Below, piece after piece: positions 1 to 5,072 of a DNA stretch of 5,072 nucleotides. Positions within the stretch are counted from its first letter, which is position 1. Every line of letters starts with the position of its first letter. The position numbers were made by a program, and so were the translations under genes. Source of the DNA: an uncultured Porphyromonas sp. (GTDB taxonomy: Bacteria; Bacteroidota; Bacteroidia; Bacteroidales; Porphyromonadaceae); assembly GCF_947254915.1 (NCBI RefSeq), contig NZ_CAMYEZ010000135.1, positions 1 through 5,072 on the forward strand, given 5' to 3'. Under the pieces are notes generated by a model. The model was not told the DNA's origin. It saw only the letters and a list, made by a program, of their open reading frames with translations, and did no database searches.

Positions 1-18
1 GGAGGGGATGGCGCCAAG

Positions 19-804
19 TTAGCAGCGCAGGGGGTAGATGTAGGGTCGTCCAGAGGCGGGGGCGGGCTGCACGAGGACGGTGGTGTGGTAGGCCGCCTGA
101 AGGTGTGCCTCGGTGAGGACAGTCTGGGGGGTGCCATGAGCCAGCAAGCCGTCGGGACCGAAGAGGATAAGCTCCTCGCAGTACTCGGAGGCTATGTTGA
201 TATCGTGGAGAATCATCAGGATCGTCAGTCCCTCCGCATGAAGCGTCTCGAGGAGCTGCATGATCTCGCTCGTGTAGCCGATGTCTAGATGCGAGATCGG
301 TTCGTCGAGGAGGAGGAGCTGAGGCTCTTGCGTGAGTGCTTGTGCTATGGCGACCATCTGCTGTTCGCCACCGCTCAGTTCGTCGAGACGCTTGTCGGCT
401 AGTCGTGCGATGCCCGTGCGCTCGAGGTAGTGGTCGCAGCGTGCGTGATCCTCTTCGCTGTAACCGATCTGAAAGCGCTTGAAGTAAGGCAGTCGACCCA
501 TCAGGACGTAGTCATAGACCCTGAGTGGCTGAGGGGTGATCTGTTGATTGACCATCGAGATGAGGCGAGCACGCTCACGCAGGGAGTAGTCGCTGAGGGG
601 TTTGTCTAGTAGACTTACCTTTCCAGAGAGTGGGGGCAGGACGCCCGTGAGGGTTTTGAAGCAGGTACTTTTGCCAGCCCCATTAGGCCCGATGATGGCG
701 GTCAGGGAGCCACGAGCGATGGCGAGGTCGAGGGGACCGATGACCGCCTTGCGACCATAGCCACAGATGAGTTGCTCGGCCTGTAGGATCGTCTGACTGG
801 TCAT
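19..804 (-). CDS. ABC importer ATPase, FecE/BtuD type
   Basis: The 261-residue ATP-binding subunit has every catalytic element: an A-loop aromatic (Tyr16 in CGYG), Walker A GPNGAGKST (39-47), Q-loop Gln87, signature LSGGEQQ (143-149), Walker B LLLLDEP (163-169), D-loop SHLD (171-174) and switch His200 in LMILHD. The segment VYDYVLMGRLPYF (96-108), just after the Q-loop, is typical of the iron-siderophore/heme/cobalamin importer group and contacts the permease. Two copies bound to the permease dimer hydrolyse ATP at the cytoplasmic face of the inner membrane to drive uptake. The C-terminal extension (about 220-261), with HGTPQTVLTEAHLQAAY, is the usual family tail. The start ATG overlaps the permease stop by four bases. 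It ends with TAA at 21-19. Only 18 bases remain to the window edge, with no visible terminator, so it is unknown whether the transcription unit continues. Confidence 0.96.
   Translation of the reverse strand: MTSQTILQAEQLICGYGRKAVIGPLDLAIARGSLTAIIGPNGAGKSTCFKTLTGVLPPLSGKVSLLDKPLSDYSLRERARLISMVNQQITPQPLRVYDYVLMGRLPYFKRFQIGYSEEDHARCDHYLERTGIARLADKRLDELSGGEQQMVAIAQALTQEPQLLLLDEPISHLDIGYTSEIMQLLETLHAEGLTILMILHDINIASEYCEELILFGPDGLLAHGTPQTVLTEAHLQAAYHTTVLVQPAPASGRPYIYPLRC
801..804 (-). other. ATGA stop/start overlap coupling permease and ATPase
   Basis: On the minus strand the four bases read ATGA: the ATPase ATG is 804-802 and the permease TGA is 803-801. No Shine-Dalgarno-like purine run lies in the ~20 bases upstream (ACCAGACGATCGCACCAGAT). 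Initiation therefore probably depends on ribosomes finishing the permease and re-initiating, which would keep the subunits in balanced amounts. The overlap is seen directly; the coupling is inferred. Confidence 0.85.
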
Positions 805-1811
805 ATCTGGTGCGATCGTCTGGTGCGGTGAATGAGGTAGAGGAAGGCAATACCACCGATCAAGCCAGTGATGACCCCTATCGGGAGCTCAATGGGCGAA
901 AGGATGGTGCGAGCTAACATATCGCAGAGAATGAGGAAGATGCCCCCATTGATGAAGCTCCCGACGAGGAGGACGCGGTAGTCATTGCCGAGGAGGATAC
1001 GTGTCGCCTGCGGGATGACTAGCCCGACGAAGCCGATGACGCCAGCCACAGCGACGCAGGCACTAGTTAGTAGCGAACTGAGAACGAAGAGCCACAGCAC
1101 GACTCGTCGTGTGTTGATACCGAGCTGCTGCGCTTTGAGTTCGCCTAGACGGAGCGCATTGAGCGACTGTACGAAGAGATAGCTCGCTCCTAGGAGGAGT
1201 AAGGTGAAGAGGAGCATGCCCCAGACGATAAACGGCTTGCTCTCCTGTAGCGACCCCATCGTCCAGAAGATGATGCGGGAGAGTTGCTCGGCACGAGCCA
1301 CGGAGAGAAGGAGCATGACGCCTGATGAAGCCATGAAGCTGACCATCACACCGACGAGGAGCATGCGCTGTACGCTTAGCCCGTGGCGCTGGTAGCTGTT
1401 GGCATAGACCAGTAAGATGGTGACCAAGGCTCCGATGAAGCCGAAGGCGGGGAGCGTCAGAAAGGCGGTGGACAAGCCTAAGACGATGGCGAGCGTGACC
1501 CCTAGCGAAGCACCGCCCGAGATGCCGAGGGTGTAAGGCTCGACGAGCGGGTTGCGAAAAAGCCCCTGCAGGATAGCTCCACAGAGGCTTAGTCCGCCAC
1601 CGATGGAGATGGCGTTGATGATGCGTGGCAGACGAAGCTGCGTCAGGATGGTGTAATCAACAGATGCGGGGTCGGAGAGGATCTCCGAGAGCTGCCAGAG
1701 GGAGATGGGATGCGCCCCGACATGTAGCGACAGGATGGCGACGACCAGGAGGAGCAACACCATCAATGGGAGCGTCCAGTAGGACTTAGCGAGGGTCGGT
1801 CGGTGGGGCAT
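801..1811 (-). CDS. FecCD/BtuC-family ABC importer permease
   Basis: The 336-residue, strongly hydrophobic protein is full length for the FecCD/BtuC family (usually ~330-350, ten membrane helices). Family landmarks appear in order: a first helix at about 12-30, RLPRI (60-64), GGGLSLCGAILQGLFRNPL (71-89), LGISGGASLG (95-104), an FWTMGSL segment (182-188), the cytoplasmic LGELKAQQLGI stretch (222-232) that precedes the ATPase-coupling region, GFVGLVIPQATRIL (260-273), and ELPIGVITGLIGGIAFLYL (308-326) ending in a basic tail. Two copies form the inner-membrane channel for a siderophore, heme or cobalamin-type ligand. In the GLVIPQATR block, residue 268 is Gln where most relatives have His (PHxxR). 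It begins 18 bases after the binding-protein gene. Its TGA stop overlaps the ATPase start in an ATGA, so the two are almost certainly translated together. Confidence 0.95.
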   Translation of the reverse strand: MPHRPTLAKSYWTLPLMVLLLLVVAILSLHVGAHPISLWQLSEILSDPASVDYTILTQLRLPRIINAISIGGGLSLCGAILQGLFRNPLVEPYTLGISGGASLGVTLAIVLGLSTAFLTLPAFGFIGALVTILLVYANSYQRHGLSVQRMLLVGVMVSFMASSGVMLLLSVARAEQLSRIIFWTMGSLQESKPFIVWGMLLFTLLLLGASYLFVQSLNALRLGELKAQQLGINTRRVVLWLFVLSSLLTSACVAVAGVIGFVGLVIPQATRILLGNDYRVLLVGSFINGGIFLILCDMLARTILSPIELPIGVITGLIGGIAFLYLIHRTRRSHQI

Positions 1812-1829
1812 GTTGTGGGGAAGAACCTT

Positions 1830-2696
1830 TTACTCACTAAGGTAGTCGGTCATCAGCTGCAGTGCCTCGACAAAGTGCTGTGGCGTGGGCTGGCTGACGA
1901 TGCTACCAGGGAGCGGGCAGTAAGCCTTTTTCTGTACAGCGGTGACGGAGTGCAGCTTGTACCACGACTCTTCTGATCCGCTCTCGCTCCCATGATTGGT
2001 GATGAGGAAGAGCACCTCGGGGTCTTGCTCTACGACATACTCTAGGCTGAGCTGACCATTGCCCGCCACGGTGACGATGTTGGTACAACCGCTGAAGGTG
2101 ATCAGATCATTCATATAGGTCGAGGTGGAGGCGCCAAAGAGAGGGTCAAAGGCTATCTGCATGAAGGCACGAGGATGCCAGGGGCGTGTCGCATTGAGCT
2201 GCTTGAGCCAGTCAACGCGCTGGTTGATCTCTGCGAGTCGCTGCTCGGCTAGATCGCTTGCGCCGACGATTTCGGCAATCTGGCGATACTGTGCCTGTAT
2301 GGCGTCGTAGCTGGCGGGATTGGTAAACTGAATGACCTTAATGCCAGCGTTCTCCAGTGCGGAGATGGTCTGCGGAGCGGTGAAGTCGGAGGCGAAGACG
2401 AGGGTCGGACGCTGTGCTATGAGAAGCTCAAGATTGGTCTGTATGGCGGAGCCGACGACGGTGACGCTATCGGCAACAGCTCGACTACAGTAAGAGGTGC
2501 AGCCGACGAGGAGCGAGTCGCATCCGAGGTCGTAGAGCTGGTCGCTCACGGAGGGAACGAGCGAGACGATGCGTGGCGCTTGCGTCTCGTCTTCTTGCTG
2601 GCTCGCCTTGTGGCAACCGAGCAAGAGGGGGAGCAGAAGTAGGAGTGGGAGGAAGCGCAGGAGCGGTCTGCGAAGCGAATGGGTTAGAGCGGTCAT
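1830..2696 (-). CDS. Substrate-binding lipoprotein of an iron-complex/cobalamin-type ABC importer (PF01497-like)
   Basis: The 288-residue protein starts with a lipoprotein signal peptide: a basic region with RR (9-10), a long Leu-rich core (12-26) and the lipobox LLGC, with Cys28 as the lipidated residue. The mature part begins with PRIVSLVPSVSDQLYDLG (41-58) and VGCTSYC (64-70), the first lobe of the BtuF/FecB-type binding fold. RPTLVFASDF (96-105), a long connecting helix (about 131-168), a second lobe with SGCTNIV (202-208) and PEVLFLI (226-232), and a closing helix follow. It should capture its ligand outside the inner membrane and deliver it to the permease encoded next, 18 bases downstream. 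The YC after the first strand resembles the YCDYP segment of BtuF relatives, but siderophore- and heme-binding members share the fold, so the ligand stays open. The mature protein has five further cysteines (59, 66, 70, 204, 260), many for an exported protein. It starts 6 bases after the amidase stop. Confidence 0.92.
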   Translation of the reverse strand: MTALTHSLRRPLLRFLPLLLLLPLLLGCHKASQQEDETQAPRIVSLVPSVSDQLYDLGCDSLLVGCTSYCSRAVADSVTVVGSAIQTNLELLIAQRPTLVFASDFTAPQTISALENAGIKVIQFTNPASYDAIQAQYRQIAEIVGASDLAEQRLAEINQRVDWLKQLNATRPWHPRAFMQIAFDPLFGASTSTYMNDLITFSGCTNIVTVAGNGQLSLEYVVEQDPEVLFLITNHGSESGSEESWYKLHSVTAVQKKAYCPLPGSIVSQPTPQHFVEALQLMTDYLSE

Positions 2697-2702
2697 GGTA
2701 CG

Positions 2703-3521
2703 TTAGGAGTGGAGGGTAAAGGAGTCGCTGTCGCGCCATACGGGGAACTTTTGCCGAAAGGCCGCCAAAGGCTCTGGCTCTAGTGTGGCACTGAGCAGTT
2801 GGTCTGCGTAGGGTTCCGCTTCGACGAGTGGGCTTCCGAGATAGTCGTAGGCTAAGCTTTCGCCTGAGTAGTCGGTACCAAAGGGATCTGAGCCGATGCG
2901 GTTGACGCCGATGACGTAGGCGACATTCTCGATGGCACGAGCCTGTAGGAGTGTGCGCCAAGCGGTGATGCGGGGACGAGGCCAATTGGCGACGACGAGT
3001 AGGAGGTCGTAGTCGAGCGAGCCGTCCGTGTGGGTACGATTGCGACACCAGACGGGGAAGCGTAGGTCGTAGCAGGTGATTAGTCGTATGCGCCAGCCAC
3101 GATAGGAGACGATGTCATATCCTTCGCCTGGCGTGAGGAGGCGGTCTTCGCCAGCCATGGAGAAGAGGTGCCGCTTGTCCTGCGCATAGAGCGACCCGTC
3201 GGGGAGTGCGATGTAAGCACGGTTGTAGTAGTGCGTCGGCTGCGCCTCGTCGTCCCAGACGAAGGCGGAGGAGGCGATCGCTATCTGATGCTCCTGCGCC
3301 AAGGCTCGCAGACGCTCCAACTCGGGTCCCCGCCAGGGACGCGCCGACTGAGCCACCTTGAGGTTAAAGCCCGTGAGCATCACCTCAGGGAAGACGACTA
3401 AGTGCGCCCCCTCCTCGGTAGCCGTGCGTACGTCCTCCGCCATCAGGCGAAGGTTTGCCTCAGGGTCGGTCCAGACGATCGGACGCTGTGCGAGGACTAC
3501 CCGCAGTGTCTCCTGCTTCAT
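2703..3521 (-). CDS. Nitrilase-superfamily amidase, YafV/Nit2-like omega-amidase
   Basis: This 272-residue carbon-nitrogen hydrolase has the complete Glu-Lys-Cys triad: Glu46 in FPEVMLTGF, Lys116 in YAQDKRHLF and Cys150 in ITCYDLRFPVW. Extended similarity to the E. coli YafV type is clear from memory: KRHLFSMAGE, ANWPRPRITAW, LLQARAIEN, GVNRIG, YSGES and the C-terminal FRQKFPVWRDSDSF. Such omega-amidases hydrolyse the terminal amide of 2-oxoglutaramate or 2-oxosuccinamate, yielding 2-oxoglutarate or oxaloacetate plus ammonia. They clear by-products of glutamine or asparagine transamination, and some act in methionine salvage. The enzyme is cytosolic (no signal peptide). After the catalytic block, residues 160-170 (NRTHTDGSLDY) look a few residues longer than in YafV. 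The start is the first ATG, 4 bases after the acyltransferase stop; the beta strand LRVVLAQ begins six residues in, as expected. The exact substrate is inferred from family membership. Confidence 0.93.
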   Translation of the reverse strand: MKQETLRVVLAQRPIVWTDPEANLRLMAEDVRTATEEGAHLVVFPEVMLTGFNLKVAQSARPWRGPELERLRALAQEHQIAIASSAFVWDDEAQPTHYYNRAYIALPDGSLYAQDKRHLFSMAGEDRLLTPGEGYDIVSYRGWRIRLITCYDLRFPVWCRNRTHTDGSLDYDLLLVVANWPRPRITAWRTLLQARAIENVAYVIGVNRIGSDPFGTDYSGESLAYDYLGSPLVEAEPYADQLLSATLEPEPLAAFRQKFPVWRDSDSFTLHS

Positions 3522-3525
3522 CAGC

Positions 3526-4071
3526 TTATTGAGCTTGCTCGCTAAAGAGCTCAGGCTTCTTCGCCTGATCGGCGCGGTACTTACTCCTTATATAAAGTAT
3601 GTCCTTGTCGAGGTCTCCCGTCGGGACAAACTGCTCAAAGATGCCTAGCTCCTTACGCTTGTAGTCTATGACCGCCAGCTGTATGGGTACGCCCGCCTCT
3701 TCGGCAATGTGATAGAAGCCGGTCTTCCATCTATCCCGAGCTTTGCGCGAACCCTCAGGCGTGATCGCCACGGCGAAGTCGTCCTTAGCACGAAAGCGCG
3801 CTACGACCTGCTCAACCGTATTGCCCTTGTGGCGACGATCTATGGGTATTCCGCCCATCGCCTTAAAGAGCCATCCGAGAGGCGGGACGAAGAGCTCACG
3901 CTTCATCAAGAAGTGCGCTCTCTGCCCCACTGCCCAGTAGTATAGCTTGCCCCATATGAAGTCCATATTGCTCGTATGGGGCGCTACACAGATGACGCTC
4001 TGTCGTGGATAGGTGGCGGGCTCAATGAGCTGCCAGCCACACCAGCGCAGTATGAGACGTGCTAGCTTCAT
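3526..4071 (-). CDS. PlsC-superfamily glycerolipid acyltransferase (1-acyl-sn-glycerol-3-phosphate acyltransferase-like)
   Basis: The 181-residue product carries the motif blocks of the PlsC/LPLAT superfamily in order: the catalytic HX4D as HTSNMD (His32, Asp37), a KREL segment (58-61), GGIPIDR (73-79) and TPEGSR (104-109), which binds the phosphate of the acceptor. WKTGFYHIA (115-123) continues the fold. The family transfers an acyl chain from acyl-CoA or acyl-ACP to a lysophospholipid or related acceptor at the inner membrane. The protein is shorter than typical PlsC (~240 residues) and has no clear membrane helix at its N terminus, only an amphipathic start (MKLARLILRWCGWQLI). It may therefore be a peripheral enzyme with another acceptor, such as an ornithine or other membrane lipid, rather than the main PlsC. 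It begins 7 bases after the hypothetical gene and ends 4 bases before the amidase gene, which suggests co-transcription. Confidence 0.9.
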   Translation of the reverse strand: MKLARLILRWCGWQLIEPATYPRQSVICVAPHTSNMDFIWGKLYYWAVGQRAHFLMKRELFVPPLGWLFKAMGGIPIDRRHKGNTVEQVVARFRAKDDFAVAITPEGSRKARDRWKTGFYHIAEEAGVPIQLAVIDYKRKELGIFEQFVPTGDLDKDILYIRSKYRADQAKKPELFSEQAQ

Positions 4072-4078
4072 CCGCAGA

Positions 4079-4384
4079 CTAAGCCTCAGGAGTTAGCAGC
4101 TCGTCACCAAGCTTATTGACCTCGCCTTCGATCTCATTGGCGAAGTGTAGGTACTCCTCCTGGAGCTTGCTGTAATACTTGCGAACGAGCTTAGCCTCGC
4201 CACGGCCGTCCGTGTGTGAGATGCGAGCGATGAAGTCATTTTCGCTATCGATTACCTTGCTGATTAGCTCCTCGATGGCGGGCTTGCGCTCCTCTGAGGC
4301 TACTGCATGGAGGATAGATAGGTCAAAGAGCATCTCCTCGACATCTGTATGTATGGTCTTCTTTAGGTTTCTACGACTTGCCAT
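4079..4384 (-). CDS. Conserved hypothetical protein, small helical, Bacteroidales-type
   Basis: This 101-residue protein has no function I can assign. It starts with a basic segment (MASRRNLKKT), followed by mostly amphipathic helical sequence rich in Glu, Lys and Leu. A central ENDFIARISHTDG motif (48-60) and a YYSKLQEEY segment (70-78) stand out. There is no signal peptide or membrane segment, so a soluble cytoplasmic helical bundle is inferred. From memory, short proteins beginning SRRxLKK with a central D/E-F-x-x-R-x-S-H segment recur in Bacteroidales as uncharacterised proteins; I could not verify this. It lies 22 bases after the transporter and 7 bases before the acyltransferase on the same strand. 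The start is the first ATG after the transporter's stop. The leader is A+T-rich with no Shine-Dalgarno motif. It has the same strand, spacing and base composition as confirmed genes, which supports it being real. Confidence 0.85.
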   Translation of the reverse strand: MASRRNLKKTIHTDVEEMLFDLSILHAVASEERKPAIEELISKVIDSENDFIARISHTDGRGEAKLVRKYYSKLQEEYLHFANEIEGEVNKLGDELLTPEA

Positions 4385-4406
4385 AGTTTGATTGATTAGT
4401 TGGTTA

Positions 4407-5072
4407 TTAGCTTACGAAAAATATGATGAGCATCTGTGCCGTCAAGACACGGAGGAACATCGTCAGTGGGTAGACTGTTGCATAGCCCACGGCGGGAGCA
4501 TCCTCCTCGGTGAGTCCGTTGGCGTAGGCCAGTGCAGGAGGATCGGTCATACTACCCGCCATCAGTCCGGAGAGCGTGAGGTAGTTGACCTTAAAGAGCT
4601 TCTTGCCGAGGAAGCCCACGATGAGCATCGGTATGAGGGTGATGATAAAGCCGTAGCCGACCCAGTGGTAGCCACCGTTGACGATGGTATCTACGAAGCC
4701 ATCGCCAGCACCTATGCCAACGCAGGTGAGGAAGAGCGCAATACCGATCTCACGGATCATCAGGTTGGCACTATGTGTCGTGTAGGTCACAAGGCCAAAC
4801 TTAGGACCGAAGTTGCTTAGCAGGATCGCCACGATAAGCGGACCGCCCGCCAAGCCCAGCTTGATAGGCTGAGGAATACCCGGGAAGGCAAAGGGGATAG
4901 AGCCAAAGAGTACACCGATAGCGATACCGATGAAGATACCGATCAGGTTAGGCTCGTTGAGGTGCTTTTGCGAGTCACCGACCAGCTCACGCACCTTATT
5001 GACTGAGGCATCAGAGCCTACGACCCGTATCTGGTCGCCCATCTGCAGGCGCATACTAGGATGTGCTACGAG
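4407..5072 (-). CDS. YidE/AspT-family putative transporter, C-terminal part (5' end outside window)
   Basis: The gene enters from the right edge: the frame is open to base 5072, giving 221 residues, and the ATG at 5054 is internal. The first ~40 residues (HPS..LQ.GD.I.VVGS) match the end of an RCK_C/TrkA_C domain. Six hydrophobic stretches follow at about residues 44-63, 70-86, 104-123, 137-156, 165-184 and 194-219. The segment GSMTDPPALAYAN (173-185) and the ending YATVYPLTMFLR are hallmarks of the C-terminal membrane domain of the AspT/YidE/YbjL family. Members usually have ~550 residues, arranged membrane domain, two RCK_C domains, membrane domain, so about 60% of the protein is missing here. 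The prototype AspT exchanges aspartate for alanine across the inner membrane; most YidE-like members have no known substrate, and none can be assigned here. It stops with TAA, 22 bases before the next gene. Confidence 0.93.
   Translation of the reverse strand, partial: LVAHPSMRLQMGDQIRVVGSDASVNKVRELVGDSQKHLNEPNLIGIFIGIAIGVLFGSIPFAFPGIPQPIKLGLAGGPLIVAILLSNFGPKFGLVTYTTHSANLMIREIGIALFLTCVGIGAGDGFVDTIVNGGYHWVGYGFIITLIPMLIVGFLGKKLFKVNYLTLSGLMAGSMTDPPALAYANGLTEEDAPAVGYATVYPLTMFLRVLTAQMLIIFFVS

Noticed and set aside
1..18. Possible terminator after the ATPase gene
   Set aside because: Only 18 bases are available, with no hairpin followed by a T-run on the minus strand.
306..1760. Recurrent gaggagga-type runs on the plus strand
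   Set aside because: They are reverse complements of CTC/CTCCTC leucine codons in the Leu-rich membrane segments and Walker B region. Spacing is irregular and there is no shared flanking unit, so they are not a repeat family.
2485..3048. 187-codon open frame on the minus strand spanning the amidase/lipoprotein junction
   Set aside because: The product is Arg/Pro/Leu-rich without any motif, and it lies out of frame across two genes with clear family signatures. It is a by-product of G+C-rich codons.
3358..3648. Plus-strand open frame across the amidase/acyltransferase junction
   Set aside because: It is antisense to the start of the amidase and the end of the acyltransferase, and its low-complexity Ser/Arg/Leu product is typical of shadow frames.
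4385..4440. Possible promoter before the hypothetical gene
   Set aside because: The spacer is A/T-rich with an AATCAATCAA run, but I find no Bacteroidota-type TAnnTTTG -7 box with a TTTG box upstream. The nearest match (TATTTTTC) lies inside the transporter's coding end and is imperfect.
4392..4820. 142-codon plus-strand open frame opposite the transporter
   Set aside because: It is antisense to a region encoding well-conserved transporter motifs. Its product shows no domain or hydrophobic pattern of its own and no upstream signal.

Overview
The window is a compact stretch of bacterial chromosome. Seven protein-coding genes all lie on the minus strand, so they are transcribed from high to low coordinates. 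The likely source is a member of the Bacteroidales, and a Porphyromonas-like genome would fit. This is inferred from four things: base composition around the mid-50s % G+C (counted by eye on a few lines only); no Shine-Dalgarno motif in front of any of the six visible start codons; an AspT/YidE-type transporter followed by a 101-residue protein of a kind I recall from Bacteroidales; and a lipoprotein-anchored substrate-binding protein with an acidic stretch after the lipid cysteine. No rRNA, tRNA, CRISPR array, insertion sequence or phage gene is visible.

Layout in order of transcription. (1) 5072-4407: the 3' part of a YidE/AspT-family membrane transporter, comprising the end of an RCK_C (TrkA_C) domain and the C-terminal membrane domain; its beginning lies outside the window. 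(2) 4384-4079: a small, charged, helical conserved hypothetical protein. (3) 4071-3526: a PlsC-superfamily (1-acyl-glycerol-3-phosphate type) acyltransferase. (4) 3521-2703: a nitrilase-superfamily amidase very like the YafV/Nit2 omega-amidases. (5) 2696-1830: a substrate-binding lipoprotein. (6) 1811-801: a FecCD/BtuC-type permease. (7) 804-19: its ATPase.

The gaps between genes are 22, 7, 4, 6 and 18 bases, followed by a 4-base ATGA overlap. No gene-free stretch exceeds about 25 bases, and no terminator or convincing promoter was found inside the window. The whole block may therefore be one transcript.

Genes 5-7 form a complete binding-protein-dependent importer of the iron-siderophore/heme/cobalamin class: the lipoprotein captures the ligand, the permease dimer carries it across the inner membrane, and the ATPase powers the step. 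The sequence alone does not decide the ligand. No TonB-dependent receptor or ligand-biosynthesis gene is in view to settle it. Genes 1-4 look metabolic or housekeeping and have no obvious biochemical link to the importer. I see no evidence for a new defence, mobile or regulatory system; the findings below are modest.
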